Shown here: in pieces, positions 19,724-28,529 of the stretch
Numbering within the stretch: position 1 is the first letter of the stretch
Layout of the letters: every line of letters begins with the position of its first letter
Assembly (NCBI GenBank): GCA_002434305.1
Contig: DJJU01000011.1
Coordinates: forward strand, 62,001-126,000
DNA length: 64,000 bases
Source: Alicycliphilus sp. UBA6560
GTDB lineage: Bacteria > Pseudomonadota > Gammaproteobacteria > Burkholderiales > Burkholderiaceae_C
Reading direction: 5' to 3'
The notes under the pieces: generated by a model
Database searches by the model: none
Seen by the model: the letters and a program-made list of their open reading frames with translations, nothing else
What the model was told of the DNA's origin: nothing
Program-made: the position numbers and the translations under genes

Positions 19724-20200
19724 ATGGAACATGCCCCGTCGCCCCGCCCTACCCCCTCCCTTCCTGCCAAGCGCCTGCTGGGCGTGCGCCTGGTCGGCCT
19801 GGGCCGGCGCTGGCGCAAGACGCTAGACACCCGGCTGGCCGCCGAAGGCCTGAGCGACGCCGTCTGGACTCCGCTGGTGCACCTGCACCGCCGGGGTGAC
19901 GGCCTGTCGCAGACCGAGCTGGCCGCGGCCGTGGGGCTGGACGGCTCCAGCCTGGTGCGCCTGCTGGACGCCCTGGTGGCACAGGGCCTGATAGAACGCC
20001 AGCCCCATGCCAGCGACCGGCGCGTCAAGCTGGTGCACCTGACCGACGCCGGCCGGCGCACAGCCGCCGGCATCCGCAAGCGCCTGGCGGCCATCGAGGA
20101 CGAACTGCTGGCCGACCTGGACGACGCCACCGCCCAGGCCCTGCTGCAGGCATTCGACCGTATCGAGGCGCGCATCGCCGCCGCCCAGCAGCCGGCATGA
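19724..20200 (+). CDS. MarR-family transcriptional regulator
   Basis: A 158-residue winged-helix repressor. After a Pro-rich N-terminus, LLGVRLVGLGRRWRKTLDTRL starts the dimerisation helix; LSQTELAAAVGLDGSSLVRLLDAL at about residues 62-85 is the helix-turn-helix, and RQPHASDRRVKLVHLTDAG is the wing with the conserved DxRxK motif. The stop overlaps the start of the FUSC gene (ATGA), so the two are translationally coupled. A perfect palindrome directly upstream is the likely operator. By analogy with MarR/AaeB-type pairs the inducer may be an aromatic acid, but this is inference. Confidence 0.92.
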   Translation: MEHAPSPRPTPSLPAKRLLGVRLVGLGRRWRKTLDTRLAAEGLSDAVWTPLVHLHRRGDGLSQTELAAAVGLDGSSLVRLLDALVAQGLIERQPHASDRRVKLVHLTDAGRRTAAGIRKRLAAIEDELLADLDDATAQALLQAFDRIEARIAAAQQPA

Positions 20201-21345
20201 CCGCCATGGCCCGCCGCACCCCCGCACCCTCGCCGTCCTTGCCCCTCGTCTCGCGCGGCCACGCGCTGCGCCACCTCGCCGCGCCCGCACGGCTGCGCGA
20301 GAGCCTGGCGCTGCAGCGCCCACCCTCGGTGCGCAATGCCGCCATCGCCGGCCTGCAGGCGGCCCTGGCCGTGGTGCTGGCGGCCGCGGCGCTGCATGCC
20401 TCGCCGTGGGCGCACGTGGCCGGCTTCGGTGGGCTGGGCGCGCTGGCGGCGCTGTTCGGCCGCTTCGCGCCGTTGGCGCGGCGTCGACGCATGGTGCTGG
20501 TGGCCGGGGCGCTGCTGGTCCTGCCGGTGGCGCTGCTGTCACTGCTGGCCTGGGCAGGGTGGCCACCGCTGGCACTGCTGCTGGCGCTGTCGGCCATGGC
20601 GGGGGCGCTGGCATCGCTGGCGCACCGCACGCAGATCGGGGCGCCCGGGGCGGTGATCTTCATCTTCGCGGCCAGCGCCGCGATCAGCCCCATCTCCGGC
20701 ATGACCGCGTGGACCGAGCGCACCGCCGCCACCGCGCTGGGCGTGGCCGCCGCATGGCTGCTGTGCCTGTTGACCGACCGCCTGCGCGACCTGGAGGTGG
20801 CGCCGCCGGCCCCCGCAGCCGCGGCCGGCGTGCGGCCACCCCTGTCGCCGGGCTACGCGCCGCTGCAGGCCCTGCGCGTGGCGCTGTGTGCGGCGCTGGC
20901 CGCGCTGCTGGCGTACGCGGCCGGCTGGTCGCACCCGGCCTGGGCAGCCATTGGCGCGGTGGCCGTGCTGCAGGGTGCCCACCTGCCCGGCACCATGCAC
21001 CGCGCCTGGCAGCGCACGCTGGGTACGCTGGTGGGCGCGGCCGTGGCCTGGGCCATTCTGTCGGCCTCGCCTTCGTTCGCCGCGCTGCTGCTGGCCGTAG
21101 CCGTGCTGCAGATACTCACGGAGGTGGTCATCGGCTTCAACTACGCGCTGGGGCAGATCTTCATCACGCCCATGGCGCTGTTGATGACCAACCTGGCCAG
21201 CCACGGCGAGCCGGCCGACATGGCGCTGGCACGCATCTACGACACCACGCTGGGCGCTGCCGTGGGCATTGCGCTGGCGCTGGTGCTGTCGTCGCTGGAC
21301 GAGCGCGTGCACCTCGCGCGCCACCACGGCAGCCTGAAGAATTGA
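20197..21345 (+). CDS. FUSC-family membrane protein, probable aromatic-acid efflux
   Basis: A 382-residue membrane protein with two sets of closely spaced hydrophobic segments (about residues 48-190 and 225-365) separated by a Pro/Ala-rich linker. The second set carries RVALCAALAALLAYAAGWSHPAWAAIGAVAVL, then HRAWQRTLGTLVGAAVAW, the pattern of the fusaric-acid-resistance/AaeB-like (FUSC) fold. It overlaps marR by 4 bp and is presumably regulated by it. It lacks the large cytoplasmic domain of full-length AaeB/YccS proteins, so its exact subfamily is open. Confidence 0.8.
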   Translation: MTAMARRTPAPSPSLPLVSRGHALRHLAAPARLRESLALQRPPSVRNAAIAGLQAALAVVLAAAALHASPWAHVAGFGGLGALAALFGRFAPLARRRRMVLVAGALLVLPVALLSLLAWAGWPPLALLLALSAMAGALASLAHRTQIGAPGAVIFIFAASAAISPISGMTAWTERTAATALGVAAAWLLCLLTDRLRDLEVAPPAPAAAAGVRPPLSPGYAPLQALRVALCAALAALLAYAAGWSHPAWAAIGAVAVLQGAHLPGTMHRAWQRTLGTLVGAAVAWAILSASPSFAALLLAVAVLQILTEVVIGFNYALGQIFITPMALLMTNLASHGEPADMALARIYDTTLGAAVGIALALVLSSLDERVHLARHHGSLKN

Positions 21346-21346
21346 G

Positions 21347-21402
21347 ACAAAAACAGGCTGCAGCGCGCGCCAGTCAAGCGCAAGCAGCTCTTATTTTAAT
21401 AG
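21347..21402 (+). repeat. Dispersed palindromic repeat copy (partly degenerate)
   Basis: Shows AAAAACAGGCTGCAGCGCG, then CAGTCAAGCGCAAGCAGCT and TTATTTTAATAGC. The left arm has drifted. It lies between the convergent FUSC and gdx genes. Confidence 0.6.
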
Positions 21403-21418
21403 CGCAGGGCTGCGGCGC

Positions 21419-21733
21419 TCAGGCCGTCAGCTTCAGCCCCACGATGCCGGCCAGGATGAGTCCGGCGCAGGCCAGCCGCGCGACGGTCGCCGGTTCGCCG
21501 AACAGCACGATGCCCAGCGCCACCGTGCCCAGCGCGCCGATGCCCGTCCACACGGCGTAGGCCGTGCCCACGGGCAGCGTGCGCATTGCCAGGCCCAGCA
21601 GCCCCACGCTCACCGTCATCGCCACCACCGTGCCCACGCTGGGCCACAGTCGCGTGACGCCCTCGGTGTATCTCAGGCCGATGGCCCAGCCGATTTCAAA
21701 CAGGCCGGCCACCACCAGCAGCACCCATGCCAT
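21419..21733 (-). CDS. gdx: Guanidinium exporter of the SMR family (Gdx/SugE)
   Basis: A 104-residue, four-helix small-multidrug-resistance protein. In this family the Gdx subtype exports guanidinium in exchange for protons. Visible features are the essential Glu13 in LFEIGWAIGLRYTEG, the Gdx-type PSVGTVVAM segment, TAYAVWTGIGALGT in helix 3 and LILAGIVGLKL in helix 4. AAGGAGG lies 5 nt before the ATG, directly after two ACGG-loop hairpins that match a guanidine-II riboswitch. That riboswitch is strong independent evidence that the substrate is guanidinium rather than a quaternary ammonium drug. Confidence 0.94.
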   Translation of the reverse strand: MAWVLLVVAGLFEIGWAIGLRYTEGVTRLWPSVGTVVAMTVSVGLLGLAMRTLPVGTAYAVWTGIGALGTVALGIVLFGEPATVARLACAGLILAGIVGLKLTA

Positions 21734-21738
21734 GAACG

Positions 21739-21800
21739 CCTCCTTGCTCCGCGGGCCGTCCCGGGTGGATGGAGACACGCCGCCGGGGCCGTCCCCGCCG
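21739..21800 (-). promoter_or_regulatory. Guanidine-II (mini-ykkC) riboswitch upstream of gdx
   Basis: On the minus strand there are two small hairpins with ACGG tetraloops: GGGG-ACGG-CCCC (21785-21796) and CGGG-ACGG-CCCG (21752-21763), joined by a linker of 21 nt, and then AAGGAGG at 21739-21745 just before the gdx ATG. Two ACGR-loop hairpins in tandem next to the Shine-Dalgarno is the known structure of mini-ykkC, and gdx/sugE is its most usual target. Guanidine is expected to stabilise the hairpin pair and free the ribosome-binding site. Confidence 0.88.
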
Positions 21801-21921
21801 GGGCCTGGGCGGCAGCGCGCCAGGCCCGGCCAGTGTAGGCGGCGGCGCTGGCCCCGGCAGCGCGCGCCGGCAAGCCCCCGTGCGCCGTGGGTGGCTGCGG
21901 CGCGACCGTGGCGCGCCCCGC

Positions 21922-23142
21922 TCAGCGGCCAGACCGTGTGCGGTGCTGGTGCGCCAGCGACAGCCCGAACACCGCCAGCCCGCCCAGCGCCAGGACCGCC
22001 CCCACCCAGCCGGTGGACGCCCAGCCCCAGCCCCAGACGATGGCCATGCCGCCCAGCCAGGCGCCCAGGGCGTTGGCCGCGTTGAAGGCCGAGTGGTTCA
22101 GTGCCGCGGCCAGGGCCTGCGCGTCGCCGGCCACGTCCATCAGCCGCACCTGCAGCGCCGGGCCCAGCGCGCCGAGGGTGCCCACCAGGAAGGTGCTGGC
22201 CAGCGCCCACGGCAACATCGGCGCCGTGAGCGCGAACAGCGCCAGCACCGCGCAGCCCCAGACCAGCAGGCCGGCGATGGTGCCCAGCAGGTGTCGATCC
22301 ATGAAGCGCGGGCCGACCGCGTTGCCCGCCACCATGCCCAGGCCCAGCAGCGCCAGAGCGAAAGGCAGCACCTCGGGCGGCAGCCTCGCCAGCTCGAGCA
22401 GCGTGGGCTTGATGTAGCTGAACACCGAAAACAGCCCGCCAAAGCCGATGGCGCCCACGCCCAGCGTGAGCCAGACCTGCGCGCGGCGCAGTGCGCCCAG
22501 CTCGCGCAGCGCACTGGCCTGCACCGGCGCCGGCGTGCGCGGCAGCCAGCGGCGCACCAGGGCGATCGCCAGCACACCGATAGCGCCCACCAGCGCGAAG
22601 GCCACACGCCAGCCCAGCGCCTGGCCCATCCAGGCCGCCAGCGGCACGCCCACGACGACGGCCAGCGTCAGCCCGAGCATGACGTGGCCCACCGCCGCCG
22701 CGCGCCGGCCCGCTGGCGCCAGCCCCGCAGCCACCAGCGCCGCCACGCCGAAATAGGTGCCGTGCGGCAGCCCGGTGGCAAAGCGCAGCAGGTTCAGACT
22801 GGCATAGCCGGGCGCCAGCGCGCTGGCGAAGTTGCCCAGCGCAAAGAAGGCCATCAGCGCCATCAGCAGCGCGCGCCGCTCCATGCGAGCGCCCAGCACC
22901 GCCAGCACCGGCGCGCCCACCACCACCCCCAGTGCGTAGGCGCTGATGACGTGCCCGGCCCGCGGGATGGACACGCCCAGCTCCTGCGCCACCTCCGGCA
23001 GCAGGCCCATGATGGCGAACTCGCCGGTGCCGATGCCGAAGCCGCCCACGGCCAGCGCCAGCACGGCCGGGCCGTAGGTGCGGCGCTGGGGCGCCGCGGC
23101 GGGCGTGGCGGGGGAAGCGGGCTGGGACGTGGCAGAGGTCAT
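21922..23142 (-). CDS. MFS transporter, DHA1/AraJ-like efflux protein
   Basis: A 406-residue, 12-span major-facilitator protein. Its N-terminus carries GGFGIGTGEFAIMGLLPEVAQELGV, typical of the AraJ/YdhP-type DHA1 group, then GHVISAYALGVVVGAPVLAVLGARMERR (motif A region) and RFATGLPHGTYFGVAA in helix 4-5. Such proteins export sugars, purine analogs or drugs; substrate unknown here. The start at MTSATSQP was chosen over an upstream codon because it begins the recognisable protein; the RBS is weak. It lies upstream of gdx on the same strand, about 190 bp away, with the riboswitch between. Confidence 0.85.
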   Translation of the reverse strand: MTSATSQPASPATPAAAPQRRTYGPAVLALAVGGFGIGTGEFAIMGLLPEVAQELGVSIPRAGHVISAYALGVVVGAPVLAVLGARMERRALLMALMAFFALGNFASALAPGYASLNLLRFATGLPHGTYFGVAALVAAGLAPAGRRAAAVGHVMLGLTLAVVVGVPLAAWMGQALGWRVAFALVGAIGVLAIALVRRWLPRTPAPVQASALRELGALRRAQVWLTLGVGAIGFGGLFSVFSYIKPTLLELARLPPEVLPFALALLGLGMVAGNAVGPRFMDRHLLGTIAGLLVWGCAVLALFALTAPMLPWALASTFLVGTLGALGPALQVRLMDVAGDAQALAAALNHSAFNAANALGAWLGGMAIVWGWGWASTGWVGAVLALGGLAVFGLSLAHQHRTRSGR

Positions 23143-23231
23143 CGCGGAGAAATCAGGGAAAACCCTGTGATTGTCATCCGGGCGCGATGGCAAAGGTTGC
23201 AGCGGGCCATTGTGATAGGTATGAATCTTTT

Positions 23232-23283
23232 CAGGCTCAAACCCTTACCCATCCTGCGCAAGCAGCTATCTATTTAGAAGCAT
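23232..23283 (+). repeat. Degenerate dispersed repeat remnant
   Basis: Only the right-hand part is recognisable: GCGCAAGCAGCTATCTATTTAGAAGCA after a scrambled left arm beginning AGGCTCAAAC. It lies between two divergent or same-strand transporter genes and covers the stop region of the YccS-like gene. Confidence 0.35.
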
Positions 23284-23287
23284 CTTT

Positions 23288-25501
23288 CTAAGTGCGCCGG
23301 TGCGCAGGCGCGGGCGCCACCTGCACCAGTTGTGCCGCGGCCGCGCGCAGCGGCTCCATCTGGCGGCATACCTGGGCCAGCTGCAGGTGCAGCAGCGAAG
23401 GTTCGGCGTGCAGCGCAGGCGGCGCCGCGTCCAGCGTCCGCGCCCAGGCGTCGGCGCTGCAATCGCCCGGCGGCGGCGGGGTGTGGGTGCGCAGCGCCTG
23501 CGCCACCGCCTCGATCTGCCCGGCCAGGGCCTCGGCCGCGCGCCCGGCCAGGTCGTCCTGGGGCAACGTATGCGCCCCTGGGTCCGGCTGCAGGTCGCGG
23601 TGTGCTCCCAGAGCGGACAGGCAGCCCAGCAGGGTGTGCGTGCTGCCCAGCAGGTCCAGCCCCGCGCGCGCATGGCGGCGCACCCAGGGCGGCTCGTGCA
23701 GCATGTGCGACAGCATGGTCGTCAGGGCGGCATCGGTGTCGTGCGCGCGGCGGCGCGCCACGCGGTAGGCCAGGTCGTCGCTGCGGCCCGTGGCGTACTG
23801 GGCGACGATCTGGCGCAGGTAGGCCGCGCAGGCCGCCAGCGCGTCGGCCGCACCCGCACCCAGGCGCCGGCCCTGCCAGTCGGGCAGCACCAGCAGCAGC
23901 CCGGCGGCGGCAATGGCTGCGCCCACCAGCGTGTCCAACAGGCGCGGCACGATCAGCGCATAGCCGGCGCCCGTGCCGTGGTTGAACAGCATCAGCACCA
24001 TCAGCGTGACCGCGGCCGTGGCCGTTGTGTAACGCTGCGTGCGCGTGAGGAAGAACGCCACACCGCCCAGCACTGCCAGCAGCGCCTGTACCGCGGGCTG
24101 CGGAAACAGCCGCATCAGCGCCCAGCCCAGCACCAGCCCCAGCACCGTGCCGCCCAGCCGCTGCGCCAGGCGCGCTACCGTGGCGCCATAGGTGGGCTGG
24201 CAGACGATGAGCGTGGTCATCATGATCCAGTAGCCGTGCTGCGGGTCGGTGAGCTGCATGGCGCCCCAGGCGGCGGCCAGCGCCAGCGTGAGCCGCACCG
24301 CATGGCGAAACAGCGCCGAGCGCACGTGCAGCTGCGCACGCACCCGCGCCCCGGCCTCGCGCAAGGAGTGCGGCGCCAGGTCCAGCAGACTGGTGTCGCC
24401 GCGCAGCGGCTCGGTCGGCGGCCGCGTGGCTGTGGCCAGCTGGGTGCTCAGGCGGTCCAGGTTGCGCGCCACCGCGCGCAGCGAGCGCAGCGGCCGCTGC
24501 CACTCCGGCTGCGCCTGCCGGCCCAGCCAGTCGAGGGAGGCGTGCAGATCAGCCAGCGCCGGGCCGTGCGGCGCCTGCACCTCGGGAGCGCGGCGGCGCC
24601 GCAGCGCTTCGGCGAGTTGCGTGCAGGCGTCGCCCTGCAGGTGCAGCACGCGCTGGCAGCGGTACAGCACGTCGCTGTGAAACAGCACCTCGGTCCAGTC
24701 GCCGTAGGGGTAATGCGAGGCGCTGGCGCGCTCGTGGATGTCCTGGGCGATGAAGTACAGGCCCAGCAGCTGGGCCAGCGCGCCCTGCGGCGCGCGGCCG
24801 GGCACGGTGCGCGCCAGGATGGCGTCCTTGGCCGTGTTAAGCGCCGCCACCACGTGCGCGTTGGAGCGTGCCAGCTGCAGCCGCCGCGCGCGCAGGTCCA
24901 CCCCACGCACGGGCTCGAACATGCCGGCCTTGACGCGCAGGTGCCCGCCCAGCGCCAGGTACACGCCGGACAGCGCATGCCGCACGGGCAGCACCGGCGC
25001 CGCGGCGCTCCACAGCACCGACAGCAGGCCATACCAGGCCGCGCCGGCCACCAGCAGCGCGGCGACCCGTCCCGCCGGCATCGGTGCCCGGCCGGCCCCC
25101 GGCTCACTGATGGCGGCATACAGCGCCAGGATGATGGTCGCCGCGGTGATGGTGCGGTAGCGCCCGCCCACGGCGCCCAACAGGGTGAAGACGAAGCTGC
25201 ACCCCAGCAGCGCCGCCAGCAGGGCCAGCGGCCGCGCGGCCAGTTCCGCGACCCCCAGGCCCACGACGGCGAAGCTCGCCAGCGTCACGGCCAGGGCCTT
25301 CAGGCGGCCGCGCCAGCTGTCGTCGGCCTCGGCCAGCGCGCTGGCGAACACGCCCAGCAACAGCGGCACCATCAGGTCGCCGCGCCCGCTGGCGACGCCC
25401 AGCGCCAGCACGCTGGCCAGCGCCACCGCCAGGCGCAGCGCGTAGGCCCAGGCGATCTCGGCGCCCAGGCGCTGCAGCCACTGCGCGGTCGAACCGTCCA
25501 T
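23288..25501 (-). CDS. YccS/YhfK-type FUSC membrane protein
   Basis: A 737-residue inner-membrane protein with the full FUSC layout. A first membrane bundle covers about residues 20-165 (GRGDLMVPLLLGVFASALAEADD). A cytoplasmic domain at about 170-395 includes the YccS-type ARSNAHVVAALNTAKDA stretch. A second bundle at about 405-530 (DPQHGYWIMMTTLIVCQPTYGATVARLAQRLGGTVLG) is the most conserved part. A soluble C-terminus follows. A TTG five codons upstream could also be used; I chose the ATG. It starts 15 bp after the ppc stop, so it may be read through from ppc. Homologs are putative exporters of unknown substrates. Confidence 0.87.
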   Translation of the reverse strand: MDGSTAQWLQRLGAEIAWAYALRLAVALASVLALGVASGRGDLMVPLLLGVFASALAEADDSWRGRLKALAVTLASFAVVGLGVAELAARPLALLAALLGCSFVFTLLGAVGGRYRTITAATIILALYAAISEPGAGRAPMPAGRVAALLVAGAAWYGLLSVLWSAAAPVLPVRHALSGVYLALGGHLRVKAGMFEPVRGVDLRARRLQLARSNAHVVAALNTAKDAILARTVPGRAPQGALAQLLGLYFIAQDIHERASASHYPYGDWTEVLFHSDVLYRCQRVLHLQGDACTQLAEALRRRRAPEVQAPHGPALADLHASLDWLGRQAQPEWQRPLRSLRAVARNLDRLSTQLATATRPPTEPLRGDTSLLDLAPHSLREAGARVRAQLHVRSALFRHAVRLTLALAAAWGAMQLTDPQHGYWIMMTTLIVCQPTYGATVARLAQRLGGTVLGLVLGWALMRLFPQPAVQALLAVLGGVAFFLTRTQRYTTATAAVTLMVLMLFNHGTGAGYALIVPRLLDTLVGAAIAAAGLLLVLPDWQGRRLGAGAADALAACAAYLRQIVAQYATGRSDDLAYRVARRRAHDTDAALTTMLSHMLHEPPWVRRHARAGLDLLGSTHTLLGCLSALGAHRDLQPDPGAHTLPQDDLAGRAAEALAGQIEAVAQALRTHTPPPPGDCSADAWARTLDAAPPALHAEPSLLHLQLAQVCRQMEPLRAAAAQLVQVAPAPAHRRT

Positions 25502-25516
25502 GGCGGGATGAATCAA

Positions 25517-28393
25517 TCAGCCCGTGTTGCGCAGGCCGGCGGCGATGCCGTTGATGCAGATGTGGATGCCGGTCTGCACGCGCTCGTCGCCCTGGCCCGC
25601 GCGCCAGCGGCGGATCAGCTCCACCTGCAGGTGGTGCAGCGGATCGATGTAGGGGAAGCGGTGGCGCATGGAGCGCGCCAGCGCGGTGTTGGCCGCCAGG
25701 CGCTGGCGCTCGCCGGTGATGCGCGTGAGCGCCTCGGCGGTGCGGTGCCATTCGGCCTCGATGGCGGCGAACACCCGCCGGCGCAGCCGCGCGTCCTGCA
25801 CCAGTTCGCTGTAGCGCGAGGCCAGGGCCAGATCGCTCTTGGCCAGCACCATGTCCATGTTGGACAGCAGGGTGTGGAAGAACGGCCACTGACGGTACAT
25901 CTTCTGCAGCAGCTGCAAGCGCGCCTTGGGGTTCTCCCCCGGGGCCTTGGTGAAGGCCTCCACCGCCGCGCCGAAGCCGTACCAGCCCGGCAGCGTCAGT
26001 CGGCACTGTCCCCAGCTGAAGCCCCAGGGGATGGCGCGCAGGTCCTCGATCTTCTGGCTGGCCTTGCGCGAGGCCGGGCGCGAGCCGATGTTCAGCTCGG
26101 CGATCTCGCGGATCGGCGTGGAGCCGAAGAAGTACTGGGTGAAGCCCGGGGTTTCGTACACCAGCGCACGGTAGGCGGCCATGCCGGCGCGCGACAGCTC
26201 CTCGGCCGCCTCCAGGAAGGCCGGGCTGGCCGGCTTGGTGGGCTGCAGCAGCGTAGCCTCCAGCGTGGCGGCGACCAGCGTCTCCAGGTTGCGCCGGCCG
26301 ATCTCGGGGTTGGCGTACTTGGAGGCGATGACCTCACCCTGCTCGGTCAGGCGGATCTGGCCGCGCACGGTGCCCGGCGGCTGCGCCAGGATGGCCTGGT
26401 AGCTGGGCCCGCCGCCGCGCCCCACGGTGCCGCCGCGGCCGTGGAACATGCGCAGCGCGATCGGCGTGCGCGCCCCGGCGTTCATTTCGTCGAACAGCGC
26501 CACCAGCGCGATCTCGGCGCGGTACAGCTCCCAGTTGCTGGTGAAGATGCCGCCGTCCTTGTTGCTGTCGCTGTAGCCCAGCATGATGTCCTGCAGCGCG
26601 CCGCTGGCGCGCACCAGCTGCGCGACGCCCGGCAGCGCGTAGAACTCGCGCATGATGGGCGCGGCGTTGCGCAGGTCTTCGATGGTCTCGAACAGCGGCA
26701 CGACGATGAGCTGCACGCGCGCGTCACTGTCGCCCAAAGCGCCCTGCATCAGGCCCACTTCCTTTTGCAGCAGCAGCACCTCCAGCAGGTCGCTCACCGT
26801 CTCGGTGTGGCTGATGATGTAATGGCGTATGGCCTGGGGGCCGTAGCGCCGGCGCAGGGCCAGCGCGGTCTCGAAGATGGCCAGCTCGCCCTGCGTGTGC
26901 TCGCTGTAGCGCGCGCCCACCACGCGCAGCGGGCGCGCGTCGCCCAGCAGGCGCAGCAGCAGGGCGCGGCGCTCGGCCTCGGGCAGCTGGGCGTAGTCCG
27001 TCTCGACCCGCGCCAGCGCCAGCAGCTCGGCCACCACGCGCTCGTGCTGGTCGGAACTCTGGCGCAAATCCACCGTCGCCAGATGGAAGCCGAAGACCTC
27101 CACGGCGCGCATCAGCGGCCGCAGGCGCTCGGCCGTGAGCGCGCCGCCGCGGTGCGAGCGCAGCGAGGCCTCGATCACGCGCAGGTCGGCCAGGAAGTCC
27201 TCGGCGCTGTCGTAAGGGCTGTGCGGCGCGACGGCGTGGCGCGCGGCCTCGGTGCCGGTCAGGGCCTTGAGCGTGGCGGCCAGGCGGGCGTAGATGCCGG
27301 TCAGCGCGCGGCGGTAGGGCTCGTCCTGGCGGTGCACGCTGGCGTCGGGCGAGCGCTCGGCCAGCTGCTGCATCTGGGGCGAGACCTCCACCAGGTTGCT
27401 GGAGAGAGACAGCTCGCGCCCCAGCTGGTGCACCTCGGTCAGATAGTGGCGCAGCGCCACCTCGCCCTGGCGCGACAGCGCCAGCGACAGCGTGCCGGCG
27501 CTCACGTTCGGGTTGCCGTCGCGGTCGCCGCCGATCCACTGGCCCATGCGCAGAAAGCTGGCCACCGGGTGCTGCGCGCCCAGCTCGCGCTCCAGCTCGG
27601 CGTAGATCTTGGGGATCTCGGTCAGAAAGGTCGACTCGTAGTACGACAGCGCGTTCTCGATCTCGTCGGCCACGGTGAGCTTGGAGTAGCGCAAGAGGCG
27701 CGTCTGCCACAGCTGGGCCACGCGGGCGCGCAGCTGCGCCTCGTTGGCCGCCAGCTCGCGCGGCGTCAGCGTGTCGCGCGCCGCCTTGTACAGCTGGGCG
27801 CGGGTGGCGATCTCGTCGCGCTGGGCCAGCAGCTGGGCGATGCCGCGCTCGGCGTCCAGGATGCTCTTGCGCTGCACCTCTGTCGGGTGGGCGGTGAGGA
27901 CCGGCGCCACGTAGGCGGCGGCCAGCGTCTCCGCCACGGCGCGCGGGGCGATGCCGGCCCAGCGCAGGCGCGCCAGCGCCACCTCGATGCTGCCTTCCTG
28001 GCTGCTGCCGGCGCGCTCGTGCACGGCCCGGCGCCGGATGTGGTGCCGGTCCTCTGCCAGGTTGGCCAGGTGGCTGAAATAGGTGAAGGCGCGGATCACG
28101 CTCACCGTCTGATCGCCGGTGAGGGACTTGAGCAGCTTTTTCAGCGCGCGGTCGGCTTCCTGGTCGGCGTCACGGCGGAAGGCCACAGACAGCTTGCGCA
28201 CCTGCTCGACCAGGTCATAGGCGGCCACGCCCTCCTGCTCGCGGATCACATCGCCCAGGATGCGCCCGAGCAGGCGGATGTCCTGCGTCAGCGGCTGGTC
28301 CTTGCTGCCGGCGCGGCGGGCGCCGCCGGCGTGAGCGGAAGCGGTCTGGTCGGGCGTGCCGGAGTCGGCGGCCTGGGCTGCGGGAGCGTTCAT
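25517..28393 (-). CDS. ppc: Phosphoenolpyruvate carboxylase
   Basis: Makes oxaloacetate from phosphoenolpyruvate and bicarbonate to refill the TCA cycle. The 958-residue protein contains all the main motifs: VLTAHPTEVQRKSI with the catalytic His (about residue 166), GGDRDGNPNVSAGT, LRQSSDQHERVVAELL, YSDSNKDGGIFTSNW, FHGRGGTVGRGGGPSYQAILAQPPGTVRGQIRLTEQGE, and the QNTG-type C-terminus reading GLRNTG. A non-conserved Ala-rich extension of about 35 residues precedes the enzyme. ATG chosen with AGGAGA upstream. It is divergent from hemC with 136 bp between the starts. Confidence 0.97.
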   Translation of the reverse strand: MNAPAAQAADSGTPDQTASAHAGGARRAGSKDQPLTQDIRLLGRILGDVIREQEGVAAYDLVEQVRKLSVAFRRDADQEADRALKKLLKSLTGDQTVSVIRAFTYFSHLANLAEDRHHIRRRAVHERAGSSQEGSIEVALARLRWAGIAPRAVAETLAAAYVAPVLTAHPTEVQRKSILDAERGIAQLLAQRDEIATRAQLYKAARDTLTPRELAANEAQLRARVAQLWQTRLLRYSKLTVADEIENALSYYESTFLTEIPKIYAELERELGAQHPVASFLRMGQWIGGDRDGNPNVSAGTLSLALSRQGEVALRHYLTEVHQLGRELSLSSNLVEVSPQMQQLAERSPDASVHRQDEPYRRALTGIYARLAATLKALTGTEAARHAVAPHSPYDSAEDFLADLRVIEASLRSHRGGALTAERLRPLMRAVEVFGFHLATVDLRQSSDQHERVVAELLALARVETDYAQLPEAERRALLLRLLGDARPLRVVGARYSEHTQGELAIFETALALRRRYGPQAIRHYIISHTETVSDLLEVLLLQKEVGLMQGALGDSDARVQLIVVPLFETIEDLRNAAPIMREFYALPGVAQLVRASGALQDIMLGYSDSNKDGGIFTSNWELYRAEIALVALFDEMNAGARTPIALRMFHGRGGTVGRGGGPSYQAILAQPPGTVRGQIRLTEQGEVIASKYANPEIGRRNLETLVAATLEATLLQPTKPASPAFLEAAEELSRAGMAAYRALVYETPGFTQYFFGSTPIREIAELNIGSRPASRKASQKIEDLRAIPWGFSWGQCRLTLPGWYGFGAAVEAFTKAPGENPKARLQLLQKMYRQWPFFHTLLSNMDMVLAKSDLALASRYSELVQDARLRRRVFAAIEAEWHRTAEALTRITGERQRLAANTALARSMRHRFPYIDPLHHLQVELIRRWRAGQGDERVQTGIHICINGIAAGLRNTG

Positions 28394-28529
28394 GCGCGGG
28401 AGGTCTCCTGATGCGCCGGACAAAGGGGGGCAGAGGCGGTCGCGGCGCGGCTGTTGCAGCGCAGCATGCTAGCATCCCCCGCTGCCCTGGCCGACCGCCG
28501 CCGGGGCCGCGCGAGACTGTTTTTTTCCG

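Noticed and set aside
23300..28411. Open frame of about 1700 codons on the plus strand
   Set aside because: It is antisense to the YccS-like gene and ppc. The translation is rich in Gln, His, Arg and Ala with no family motif, as expected for the complement of GC-rich codons.
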